DNA from: JBBQUP01 sp038212305
GTDB lineage: Bacteria; Bacteroidota; Bacteroidia; Bacteroidales; Marinilabiliaceae
Assembly (NCBI GenBank): GCA_038212305.1
Contig: JBBQUP010000081.1
Span: 1 to 15,711 of the forward strand
Length of the DNA: 15,711 bases
Direction of reading: 5' to 3'
Part shown: positions 7,098 to 14,680 of the stretch, piece after piece
Layout: the number at the start of each line of letters is the position of its first letter
How positions within the stretch are numbered: position 1 is the stretch's first letter
Position numbers and translations under genes: made by a program
Notes under the pieces: generated by a model
The model's input: the letters and a program-made list of their open reading frames with translations, nothing else
Database searches by the model: none
What the model was told of the DNA's origin: nothing

Positions 7098-9938
7098 TTA
7101 TGTGCCGAGATGTTCCAATATTTTTGATTTTAATGCGTCTCTAAGAAACGGTTTACTTATAAAATCAATACAACCACATTCAATGGCTTTGGTTTTGTCC
7201 ATTTCGGTCGAAAATGCCGTTTGAGCAATTATCGGCAGATCAGGCCTGAATGCTTTTATCCGTTTTGTCGCCTCATACCCATCCATTACAGGCATTTTTA
7301 TATCCATCAGCACCATGTCTATTTGCAAATTCGATTCGCATGCCTCAACTGCTTCTAATCCATTTTTGGCCCAGACGATGTTTAACTCCATTTCGGATAA
7401 TACTTCTTCTAATAGCTGGTAATTATAATCCAAATCTTCAGCAATTAAAATAGTTTTTGATTTACTAGATTTACTATTAGTATCAATAGAGGAATTTTCA
7501 GATAATACACTGGGGGTTATTTTGCTATATGGAATCGTAAAATGGAATACCGAACCTTTGTTTAATTCGGAGGTTACCCATATTTTACCGCCAAGCAGTT
7601 CTACATAAGCTTTTGATATAGACAGCCCCAAACCTGAGCCCCCATAATGCCGAGTTTCTGTTATTTCGACTTGGCGAAAACGTTGGAATATTTTATCATG
7701 CATATCGGTTGGTATGCCTATGCCGGTATCTTCAATATAAAATTCGAGATTGCTTTCTTTTAAATGATAGCCAAAACTGATAGAGCCCTGCTTGGTGAAT
7801 TTAAGTGAATTGCTTATTAGATTAGATAGAATCTCTGTTAGTTTTGTTTCATCTGTTTTAATAATCGCTTCATTATCAGGTAAAGCGGTATTTAGGTTAA
7901 GAATAACGTTTTGTTTTTCTGCTTTTAAAATAAATTGTTCTTTTAATAGTTTAAGAATATAATTCAGGTTAGTTTCTTTTTCGTAGATTTTCGCTTGTCC
8001 TACCTCAATTGTAGCGACACTAACTATATCAGTAATAATCGAAAGCAATTGATTGCTGCTTTGAACTATTGTTTCAGTAAATTTTTTTAACTTTTCGGAA
8101 GGTAAATCAGGGGTGTTTAGTAATTCTGAAAAGCCGATAATGGCGTTCATTGGTGTTCTTATTTCGTGTGATATGTTATGCAGAAATGCCGTTTTTAAGC
8201 GATCGCTTTCTTCGGCTTTTTCCTTAGCTCTTCGGAGTTCTTCTTCCGTCTTTTTACGCTCCGAAATATCTTGGGCAGCACCCCAAAGCGCAATGATTTT
8301 ACCATTTGAATCAGTAATTGCTTCACCCCGTGCCCACATCCACCCGTTGCTGTCGTCTTTTCTCACGGTTTCCAGTTCCAGTTCATAGGGAATTCCCGTA
8401 TCGCTTGTTTTTGCTAATGAAACAGACAAGATATTCCAGCTTTCCGGAGTAAATAATTTCATATGCTCGGTATATGGTGGAACTGGAAGTGCGGGGTCGA
8501 ATCCATACATTTTGTATAATTCTTCGGACCAAACAACTTCATTGGTTGCTATATCCAAATACCAACTCCCTATATGGGTAATTTCCTGAGCCTTTTTTAG
8601 TTCCCTTTCGCTGTTTTTTAATTTCTCTAATGTGGCTTGTTGAATTGTTATGTCCTGAAAAACACAATGGGTTTGTTTAAAAGATCCGTCGGGGAAGTAC
8701 GAAGACAAGCCATTCAAAGAAATATGAATGTAAGAACCATCTTTTTTTTGCAGCTTAAATGGCACATCCGTTACCAAACCACAAGTTTTAAGAACAGGGA
8801 AATTTTTTACAAAAACAGCTTTAGCATCGGGGTGTAAAAAACTACCATACCATTTACCAATAACCTCAGCACGCGTATAGCCCATTAATTTTAGCCAGGC
8901 AGGATTTGCATCTATAATTATTCCTTCCGCATTTAATGATTGATAGGGAAGTGGTGCATTATCATATAACGATTTGTATTTCTCTTTGCTAACGATCAAC
9001 TCTTGCTCTTTTTGTATCGAATCAAGTGCAAATGAAATATCATCTGCAACTTCAACAAGCAAATCTATTTCTCGCTTATCGAAAAAGTTGTGTTCAGAAG
9101 AAAAAATATTGAAAGTCCCGATCACTTCTTTTTTGGCCTTTATAGGTAAAGAAATGATGGATCGATAATCTCTTTTAAGGGCTTCGTTCCGCCAGGGTTC
9201 GAATGATGGGTCATTCATTACATCATTAAAAACGGAGTATTTTTTTTCTTTATATGCTTTTCCGACAGGCCCTTTCCCGGTAAGGGAATTGCCAGCTATT
9301 GGAATTTCAAAACTTGCAAGATAATCAGCTTCATGACCTGCCCAACAAAAAGGTTTTATTGATTCTGACTCATAATCAACCAAGCCAATCCATGCCATCC
9401 GGAAACCACCAAAATTGATTGCAATATCACAAGCCTCACGAAAAAGTTTTTCACGGTCATTGCTTCTTACTATCAACTGATTGATTTGACTGATTACCGC
9501 ATAAACACGGTTCATTTTCACTAATTCGTTGTGAGCGTTCTCATTTTCTAAATGAATCTGTTTTGCTGCTATTACCGATAGAATTGTTTTGGGCAACCGA
9601 CTAATGTGACTGGTTGTTTTAATGACATAATCGGAGGCTCCACGTTTCATTGCTTCAACAGCAACCTCTTCGGAGCCTGTACCCGTTACTAAAATAACAG
9701 GCGTATGGGGAGAAACTTTTCGTACAATTTCCAGTACTTGTAAGCCTTCAAATCCTGAAATATTGAAATCGGTTAAAACTAGGTCGTACTTGTTTTCGTG
9801 GATTAATTGCTCGAATTCATGTTGCGATTTCGCTTCTGTTAAAACAAAACCACCATGCTCTTTTTCCAAAGCATCACGCACCAATGCCCGGTCTAAAGGG
9901 CTATCGTCAATATATAGGATGTGAATTTGATTGGCCAT
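7098..9938 (-). CDS. Hybrid sensor histidine kinase with two receiver domains (REC-GAF-PAS-PAS-HisKA-HATPase-REC)
   Basis: The product has 946 residues with no membrane segment or signal peptide, so it is a cytoplasmic sensor. Domain order: receiver 5-125 with acidic pair D11/D12, phospho-acceptor D57, T85 and K107; GAF about 145-310; PAS about 320-430; PAS about 450-560, ending WGAAQDISERK; a short coiled coil 560-580; HisKA with H591 in NISHEIRTPMN; and HATPase about 690-805 with N-box SNLISNSLKF, G1 EDTGIGIP (736-743) and G2 GGSGLGLSI (766-774). A second receiver at 828-946 has phospho-acceptor D879 in LMDIKMPVMDG and K929. All catalytic residues are present. The N-terminal receiver suggests it is controlled by phosphotransfer from another kinase, plausibly the kinase/regulator pair encoded upstream on the same strand. 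The start ATG is 36 bases from a repeat array, so its promoter region is largely repeat DNA. Confidence 0.93.
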   Translation of the reverse strand: MANQIHILYIDDSPLDRALVRDALEKEHGGFVLTEAKSQHEFEQLIHENKYDLVLTDFNISGFEGLQVLEIVRKVSPHTPVILVTGTGSEEVAVEAMKRGASDYVIKTTSHISRLPKTILSVIAAKQIHLENENAHNELVKMNRVYAVISQINQLIVRSNDREKLFREACDIAINFGGFRMAWIGLVDYESESIKPFCWAGHEADYLASFEIPIAGNSLTGKGPVGKAYKEKKYSVFNDVMNDPSFEPWRNEALKRDYRSIISLPIKAKKEVIGTFNIFSSEHNFFDKREIDLLVEVADDISFALDSIQKEQELIVSKEKYKSLYDNAPLPYQSLNAEGIIIDANPAWLKLMGYTRAEVIGKWYGSFLHPDAKAVFVKNFPVLKTCGLVTDVPFKLQKKDGSYIHISLNGLSSYFPDGSFKQTHCVFQDITIQQATLEKLKNSERELKKAQEITHIGSWYLDIATNEVVWSEELYKMYGFDPALPVPPYTEHMKLFTPESWNILSVSLAKTSDTGIPYELELETVRKDDSNGWMWARGEAITDSNGKIIALWGAAQDISERKKTEEELRRAKEKAEESDRLKTAFLHNISHEIRTPMNAIIGFSELLNTPDLPSEKLKKFTETIVQSSNQLLSIITDIVSVATIEVGQAKIYEKETNLNYILKLLKEQFILKAEKQNVILNLNTALPDNEAIIKTDETKLTEILSNLISNSLKFTKQGSISFGYHLKESNLEFYIEDTGIGIPTDMHDKIFQRFRQVEITETRHYGGSGLGLSISKAYVELLGGKIWVTSELNKGSVFHFTIPYSKITPSVLSENSSIDTNSKSSKSKTILIAEDLDYNYQLLEEVLSEMELNIVWAKNGLEAVEACESNLQIDMVLMDIKMPVMDGYEATKRIKAFRPDLPIIAQTAFSTEMDKTKAIECGCIDFISKPFLRDALKSKILEHLGT

Positions 9939-9974
9939 TGTTGCTATCTTTTTTGTTCTAATTTTTAGTCTTTT

Positions 9975-10589
9975 GTTAATCCCCTAAAGGGGAATGGTTT
10001 GTATTGCTACTTAATGTTCTATTGATATTCATCCCCTACGGGGAAGATTTTCAAATTGCTCATTTTCAAATCACTAAATTAACTCATCGAAATTACATTT
10101 TACCATAAAACTGATTTTCAAACTGTGCATCATTTCACGTAGGGGACTAAATTTTCATACCGTAATTATGTTAATCCCCTAAAGGGGAATGGTTTGCATT
10201 GCTACTTATTTTTCTATTGATATTCATCCCCTACGGGGAATATTTTCAAATTGCTCATTTTCAAATCACTAAATTAACTCATCGAAATTACATTTTACCA
10301 TAAAACTGATTTTCAAACTGTGCATCATTTCCCGTAGGGGACTAAATTTTCATACCGTAATTATGTTAATCCCCTAAAGGGGAATGGTTTGTATTGCTAC
10401 TTAATGTTCTATTGTTATTCATCCCCTACGGGGAAGATTTTCAAATTGCTCATTTTCAAATCACTAAATTAACTCATCGAAATTACATTTTACCATAAAA
10501 CTGATTTTCAAACTGTGCATCATTTCACGTAGGGAATTAATATCAATAGAAAATCATCCATCTAATAATATTTCCCCGTAGGGGATTAA
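9975..10589. repeat. Palindrome-rich tandem repeat array A (three units: 195, 195, 225 bp)
   Basis: Units start at 9975, 10170 and 10365 with GTTAATCCCCTAAAGGGGAA. Each holds a TCCCC-TAAA-GGGGA palindrome at the start, a TCCCC-TAC-GGGGA palindrome about 55-60 bases later, a nearly constant AT-rich core, and a CGTAGGGG motif about 155 bases in. Units 1 and 2 then end with a linker (ACTAAATTTTCATACCG) that runs into the next unit. Unit 3 instead ends with a 59-base tail (10531-10589) closing in TTTCCCCGTAGGGGATTAA. The array lies between the transposase 3' end (5 bases away) and the hybrid-kinase start (36 bases away). Confidence 0.92.
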
Positions 10590-10594
10590 CGATT

Positions 10595-11062
10595 TTATAC
10601 TATCGACCTATAAATATATCTCTCGTCGTATTCAATTTCGTATAATTTTAAAAACTGAGCATATTCCTCAATAAATGAACGTTTTTCATGATGTTTATTT
10701 TGGTTTTCAATATAATTGGCAATATCAGGAATTTGCGAATTTCCATAACTAAAAACTCCAAAACCTTCTTGCCAAGCAAATTTCCCAACTACAAAACGAT
10801 TCTCATTAATCCATAATGAGGAACTTCGCTTTATTTCGTGCATTAAATCAGATGGCGCTTGTTTTGGATTCATGCTTACAAGTACATGAACATGATCAGG
10901 CATTCCATTAATAGTGTATGTTTTATGGCCATTATTTAAAATTATACCACTCATGTATTTATATAAATTTTCTTGCCAATTCTGATTGATTAATGACATT
11001 CGGTTTTGCACTGCAAACACAAAATGTAGATAGATTTGAGAATAGGTATTTGCCATATCCAT
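10595..11062 (-). CDS. REP-associated tyrosine transposase (RAYT, IS200-like Y1/HUH)
   Basis: The product has 155 residues, matching the small single-domain Y1 transposases. The start is MDMANTYSQIYLHFVFAVQN; most relatives start at MANTY, so the true start may be the second Met (ATG 11054-11056). The HUH motif is H57-V-H59 in MPDHVHVLVSM, the conserved aromatic block is KFAWQEGFGVFSYGNSQI, and the likely nucleophile is Y117 in IANYIENQNKHH. Such enzymes nick and rejoin single-stranded DNA at palindromic hairpins. In RAYT systems the substrate is the REP palindrome family around the gene, and the enzyme is usually single-copy and domesticated rather than self-transposing. That layout is seen here: repeat arrays lie 5 bases from both ends of the gene. 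All motifs are intact, so it is probably active. Confidence 0.9.
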   Translation of the reverse strand: MDMANTYSQIYLHFVFAVQNRMSLINQNWQENLYKYMSGIILNNGHKTYTINGMPDHVHVLVSMNPKQAPSDLMHEIKRSSSLWINENRFVVGKFAWQEGFGVFSYGNSQIPDIANYIENQNKHHEKRSFIEEYAQFLKLYEIEYDERYIYRSIV

Positions 11063-11067
11063 TTTTT

Positions 11068-11700
11068 GTTAATCCCCTAAAGGGGAATGGTTTGTATTGC
11101 TACTTAATGTTCTATTGTTATTTATCCCCTACGGGGAACGTCTTTAAATTATCTTGTTTTCACGTTATCTCGTTCTCAAATTTTTATGTTTCAACCACAT
11201 TTCTGCTAAGATTTTATTTCTACTCTGTGCATCATTTCCCGTAGAGGACTAGATTTTCATACCGTAATTATGTTAATCCCCTAAAGGGGAATGGTTTGTA
11301 TTGCTACTTATTTTTCTATTGATATTTATCCCCTACGGGGAACGTCTTTAAATTATCTTGTTTTCACGTTATCTCGATCTCAAATTTTTATGTTTCAACC
11401 ACATTTCTGCTAAGATTTTATTTCTACTCTGTGCATCATTTCACGTAGGGGACTAGATTTTCATACCGTAATTATGTTAATCCCCTAAAGGGGAATGGTT
11501 TGTATTGCTATTTATTTTTCTATTGTTATTTATCCCCTACGGGGAAGATTTTCAAATTGCTCATTTTCAAATCACTATATTAACTCATCGAAATTACATT
11601 TTACCATAAAACTGATTTTCAAACTGTTCATCATTTCCCGTAGGGAATTAATATCAATAGAAAATCATCCATCTAATAATATTTCCCCGTAGGGGATTAA
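11068..11700. repeat. Palindrome-rich tandem repeat array B (three units: 204, 204, 225 bp)
   Basis: Units start at 11068, 11272 and 11476 with the same head as array A. The first two carry a different core (ACGTCTTTAAATTATCTTG onward) and are 204 bp long. The third has the same core as array A and ends with the identical 59-base tail (11642-11700). Palindrome positions are as in array A; unit 4 has one change in the third motif (CGTAGAGGAC). The array lies between the response-regulator stop (30 bases away) and the transposase start codon (5 bases away). Confidence 0.92.
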
Positions 11701-11730
11701 TGGCTTATTCTATTGCTTTGCATTCCATTG

Positions 11731-12186
11731 TTATTTCCCATTTATGGGAGGTTCAACATTCAAGGTAATCCAATAATCCAATACTTTTTTAACCACTTCC
11801 AAAAATCCCTCAAACGATACTGGTTTTACCAAATAACTATTGGCTCCATAATCATAACCCAAAGCTCGGTCGCCTTCTTCTTTTGACGATGTTAATATAA
11901 TTACTGGTATTCGTTTAATCTCATCGGTGCTTTTGATTCTTCTAAGCACCTCAAAACCATCAATACCGGGCATTTTCAAATCTAAAAGCACGATGCTTGG
12001 CATGGGATAGGCTTTACGATCGGCAAATTCTCCTTCCCCAAAAAGATATTGCAGTGCCTCTTCGCCGTTATGCGCAACTTGAATTTTGTTTATAAGATGT
12101 GCTTCGCGGAATGCATCGAGTGTGAGTGCCACATCCATTTTATTATCCTCGACTAATAATATCAATGCCTTTTTGTCCATACACAT
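11731..12186 (-). CDS. Single-domain response regulator (Rcp1-like receiver protein)
   Basis: The product has 151 residues and is a receiver domain only, without an output domain. The acidic residues E13/D14, phospho-acceptor D69 in VLLDLKMPGIDG, T99 in ILTSS and K121 in VKP are all in place. The inserted loop GEGEFADRKAYPMPS between helix 2 and the D69 strand is typical of the Rcp1 subgroup that partners phytochrome-like and PAS kinases. Such proteins relay phosphate to other proteins rather than bind DNA. It starts 21 bases after the stop of the PocR-PAS kinase gene and is certainly in its operon. The natural target could be the hybrid kinase further downstream. The start may be ATG 12186 or the third codon (12180); neither has a clear RBS. 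Confidence 0.92.
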   Translation of the reverse strand: MCMDKKALILLVEDNKMDVALTLDAFREAHLINKIQVAHNGEEALQYLFGEGEFADRKAYPMPSIVLLDLKMPGIDGFEVLRRIKSTDEIKRIPVIILTSSKEEGDRALGYDYGANSYLVKPVSFEGFLEVVKKVLDYWITLNVEPPINGK

Positions 12187-12207
12187 AGATTCTATATTTC
12201 CTTGAAA

Positions 12208-14247
12208 TTACTTTAAAATATTTGGAAGTACAACAGAAAAAGTGCTTCCAATATTCAGTTCCGATTCAACATTAATTTTCCCGCCAAGTGAGGCAACCGC
12301 CTTTTTAACAATAGACAATCCTATTCCTGTCCCTGGATATTCTTCATTAGAATGCAAGCGTTGAAAAATATTAAAAATTTTCTCGTGATGTTCTTTCGGA
12401 ATTCCTTGTCCATTATCACTTATTTTAATTGTACTGATTTCTTCATTTCGATCAACCGATATTATTATTTCGGGATCTACTCCTTTTCGATGATATTTTA
12501 TGCCATTTGAAATTAAATTGGACAAAATCTGACCCAACAAAGATCTATCGGCATAGATAGCTGGCCTATTATCTGGGACAATAATTTTAGCCTTACTTTC
12601 TAAAATATCATGATTAAGGTTTTGTAAAACCTGTTCCAGAATATCATTGAGCTCAATGGTTTCTTTACCAACCGAATTTTTTGTAAGACGCGAGAAACGA
12701 AGAAGATCCTCAATGAGATTTGCCATATTTTTACTTGCCTCAAGAACATATCCAAAATACGCTTTCCCTTCTTCATTAAAGCTGGAAGAATGCCTTCTCG
12801 AAATAATTTCAGAAAACCCCATAATGGATCGTAAAGGAGCCCTAAGATCATGCGAAACAGAATAAACAAAAGATTCCAGTTCCTTATTGGTGTCTACTAA
12901 CTCTTGTGTTCTTTTAAGAACTCTAAGTTCAAGTTCTTTATTGAGTTCCTGAATTTCCAATTCAGCTTTTTTTCGTTCAGTAATATCCGTAAACACAGTA
13001 GCAAACATTCCCTTTTTTTGTGAAAATATGGAAATGCTAAAGTGTTTTTTTAATGGGGGAAAATAAGTTTCAAATTTAGTAGGTATCATCGTATCCGCCA
13101 CTTTAGAATAAATATCTAAATAGGGAGCTGGGCTTGTTTTATAAAACTCACTAGCAATTTGGTTTCTCGCCTTTTCAACCTGAATGCCGGTTTGCTTTTC
13201 AAATGCCGGATTCAAATCAATAATCCGATAATCGATAGGCTTATTTGTTTGGTCATATATAATTTCATGCAAGGCGACTCCTTCGTTCATTGAAACGAAA
13301 AGTGAGGCATATTTATTTCCACTCTCCTTCAACTCTTCCTCTACTTTTTTGATTCTTGTAATATCGAAGGCTGTGCCTCTTGTACCAATAATATTTCCAC
13401 TTTCATTGCGAACAAATTTGGCGTTAAAAATCAGTTTAATTTTCCCCCCATTTTTCCCTATGTGAACTGTTTCCAAACCTTTAACTGTATTGCCTAGCAA
13501 TAGCCGTTCAAATTCTTTCGAATCTCGTTCGGCCCATTCTTTGGTCTGAAAATCAGAAAACTTTTTGCCGAGCATTTCATCAATTTTATAACCAAACACT
13601 TCTTCCCAAGCCGGATTTAAGTAGGTGTATTTTCTTTCGGCATCAGCTTGCCAAATTAAATCCTGCGCCGTTTCAACCAAATCGTGATATAAAGCTTGCG
13701 ATTGTGCTAAGGCAATATTCGCTTCCGTTTGCTTCAAATTTCGTAATCCAACACTTAAAATCACCTGAATTAACTCCTTTAAAAATAGAGTCAGATCATT
13801 CAATCGTTCTTCGGTAATGACGGGAACATTATCCAAAGCCTTTAAATATTCATCTTCATCAAACCCATAATTTTTTGCTTGATCTTTAAAAAAATTAATA
13901 TCTGGTTGTTCAAAGAAAAATTGTCCTGTAAAAAAGTTCCCATAATGAGTTCCGTCGATTATTATTGGAAAGGCATAATCGTTCATTCCGTTCAAACATT
14001 TATAACCGACTCCTGGATTGGCTTCGTGAATATGATTAACAATATAGGAATCGCTAATCGTACATTGTTTACATGATGCTGGGTTTACTCTGTGAAATTT
14101 GGTGCAGATATCCTGCCACCCCGATGCGGTGAGAATATTTCCGTCGTTATCGAGCATGGCAGTTGTAAACGAATACACTTCGTTCATCATATCCTGAAGC
14201 GATTGAAACTGCTTAATGTCTATTAAATCCTGAAGGTTGTATTTCAT
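12208..14247 (-). CDS. PocR-PAS-PAS sensor histidine kinase
   Basis: The product has 679 residues with no membrane segment. Residues about 5-170 form a PocR-type ligand-binding domain: DLIDIKQFQSLQDMM, then C48, C59, C62 and C84, then FPIIIDGTHYGNFFTGQFF. The Cys set could bind a metal or respond to redox, but this is inferred. Two PAS domains follow (about 183-300 and 308-425), each ending in the usual DITR/DITERK motif. A coiled coil spans 425-458, then HisKA with H466 in SVSHDLRAPLRS. The HATPase region, about 560-677, has N-box SNLISNGIKY, G1 DNGQGIP (611-617) and G2 GTGIGLSI. The SHDLRAPL form and the coiled coil resemble phytochrome-type kinases, which commonly pair with Rcp1-like regulators such as the next gene. 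PocR domains are named from the propanediol regulator, but no such genes are here and the ligand is unknown. Confidence 0.92.
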   Translation of the reverse strand: MKYNLQDLIDIKQFQSLQDMMNEVYSFTTAMLDNDGNILTASGWQDICTKFHRVNPASCKQCTISDSYIVNHIHEANPGVGYKCLNGMNDYAFPIIIDGTHYGNFFTGQFFFEQPDINFFKDQAKNYGFDEDEYLKALDNVPVITEERLNDLTLFLKELIQVILSVGLRNLKQTEANIALAQSQALYHDLVETAQDLIWQADAERKYTYLNPAWEEVFGYKIDEMLGKKFSDFQTKEWAERDSKEFERLLLGNTVKGLETVHIGKNGGKIKLIFNAKFVRNESGNIIGTRGTAFDITRIKKVEEELKESGNKYASLFVSMNEGVALHEIIYDQTNKPIDYRIIDLNPAFEKQTGIQVEKARNQIASEFYKTSPAPYLDIYSKVADTMIPTKFETYFPPLKKHFSISIFSQKKGMFATVFTDITERKKAELEIQELNKELELRVLKRTQELVDTNKELESFVYSVSHDLRAPLRSIMGFSEIISRRHSSSFNEEGKAYFGYVLEASKNMANLIEDLLRFSRLTKNSVGKETIELNDILEQVLQNLNHDILESKAKIIVPDNRPAIYADRSLLGQILSNLISNGIKYHRKGVDPEIIISVDRNEEISTIKISDNGQGIPKEHHEKIFNIFQRLHSNEEYPGTGIGLSIVKKAVASLGGKINVESELNIGSTFSVVLPNILK

Positions 14248-14680
14248 GCTGACTAATTTGTATTAATTACGTTGAAATGAGTTCACGTGCGTAAAATCCT
14301 CACTAACATGATGCCGTTTAACTCGTTCTCTTATTTCATCACAACTATTTGATTTATAGGCATATTTATGTGAGCTATTAATTAAAGATAATGAATACTT
14401 TACGATTTGCATATAAGCCTCGCATATATTTTGGCAGTTGTTCTAGACAGCTAGTTCTTTTATCTATTCACTCCATAAAATAGCACAATGGCTTAGAACA
14501 ACGTTTAATGGTCATAATATGCCAAGCATGATTTGCATAAAGTTTTATAGTGTTAGAAATGGTTCATCAGACGATAGTACGAAGATGAATTTATAGATAA
14601 ACAGAAGTGTTATCCCCATTTCAAAAAAAAGAGGTGTCTCACTCATGAAACACCTCTTTGGTAAATTGGATAATACTAGC
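14248..14680. other. Intergenic spacer upstream of the PocR kinase gene
   Basis: About 430 bases between two minus-strand genes. The right end holds the terminator of the beta-helix gene; the left end must hold the kinase promoter, but no TAnnTTTG element is present on the minus strand. No open frame or RNA gene is convincing. Confidence 0.4.
14628..14659 (-). terminator. Rho-independent terminator of the T9SS beta-helix protein gene
   Basis: The minus strand reads AAAGAGGTGT, a 12-base loop, ACACCTCTTT and then a run of T residues (plus-strand A-run 14623-14630). The 10-bp stem is perfect. It lies 22 bases beyond the stop codon at 14681-14683, as expected for that gene. Confidence 0.88.

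Noticed and set aside
9975..11700. Regularly spaced palindromic repeats suggesting a CRISPR array
   Set aside because: The spacing is about 200 bp and the sequences between palindromes are near-identical copies, not unique spacers; no cas genes are nearby.
12208..14247. PocR domain as evidence for propanediol/cobalamin regulation
   Set aside because: No pdu, cob or related genes are in the window, and PocR-type domains occur in many unrelated sensors.
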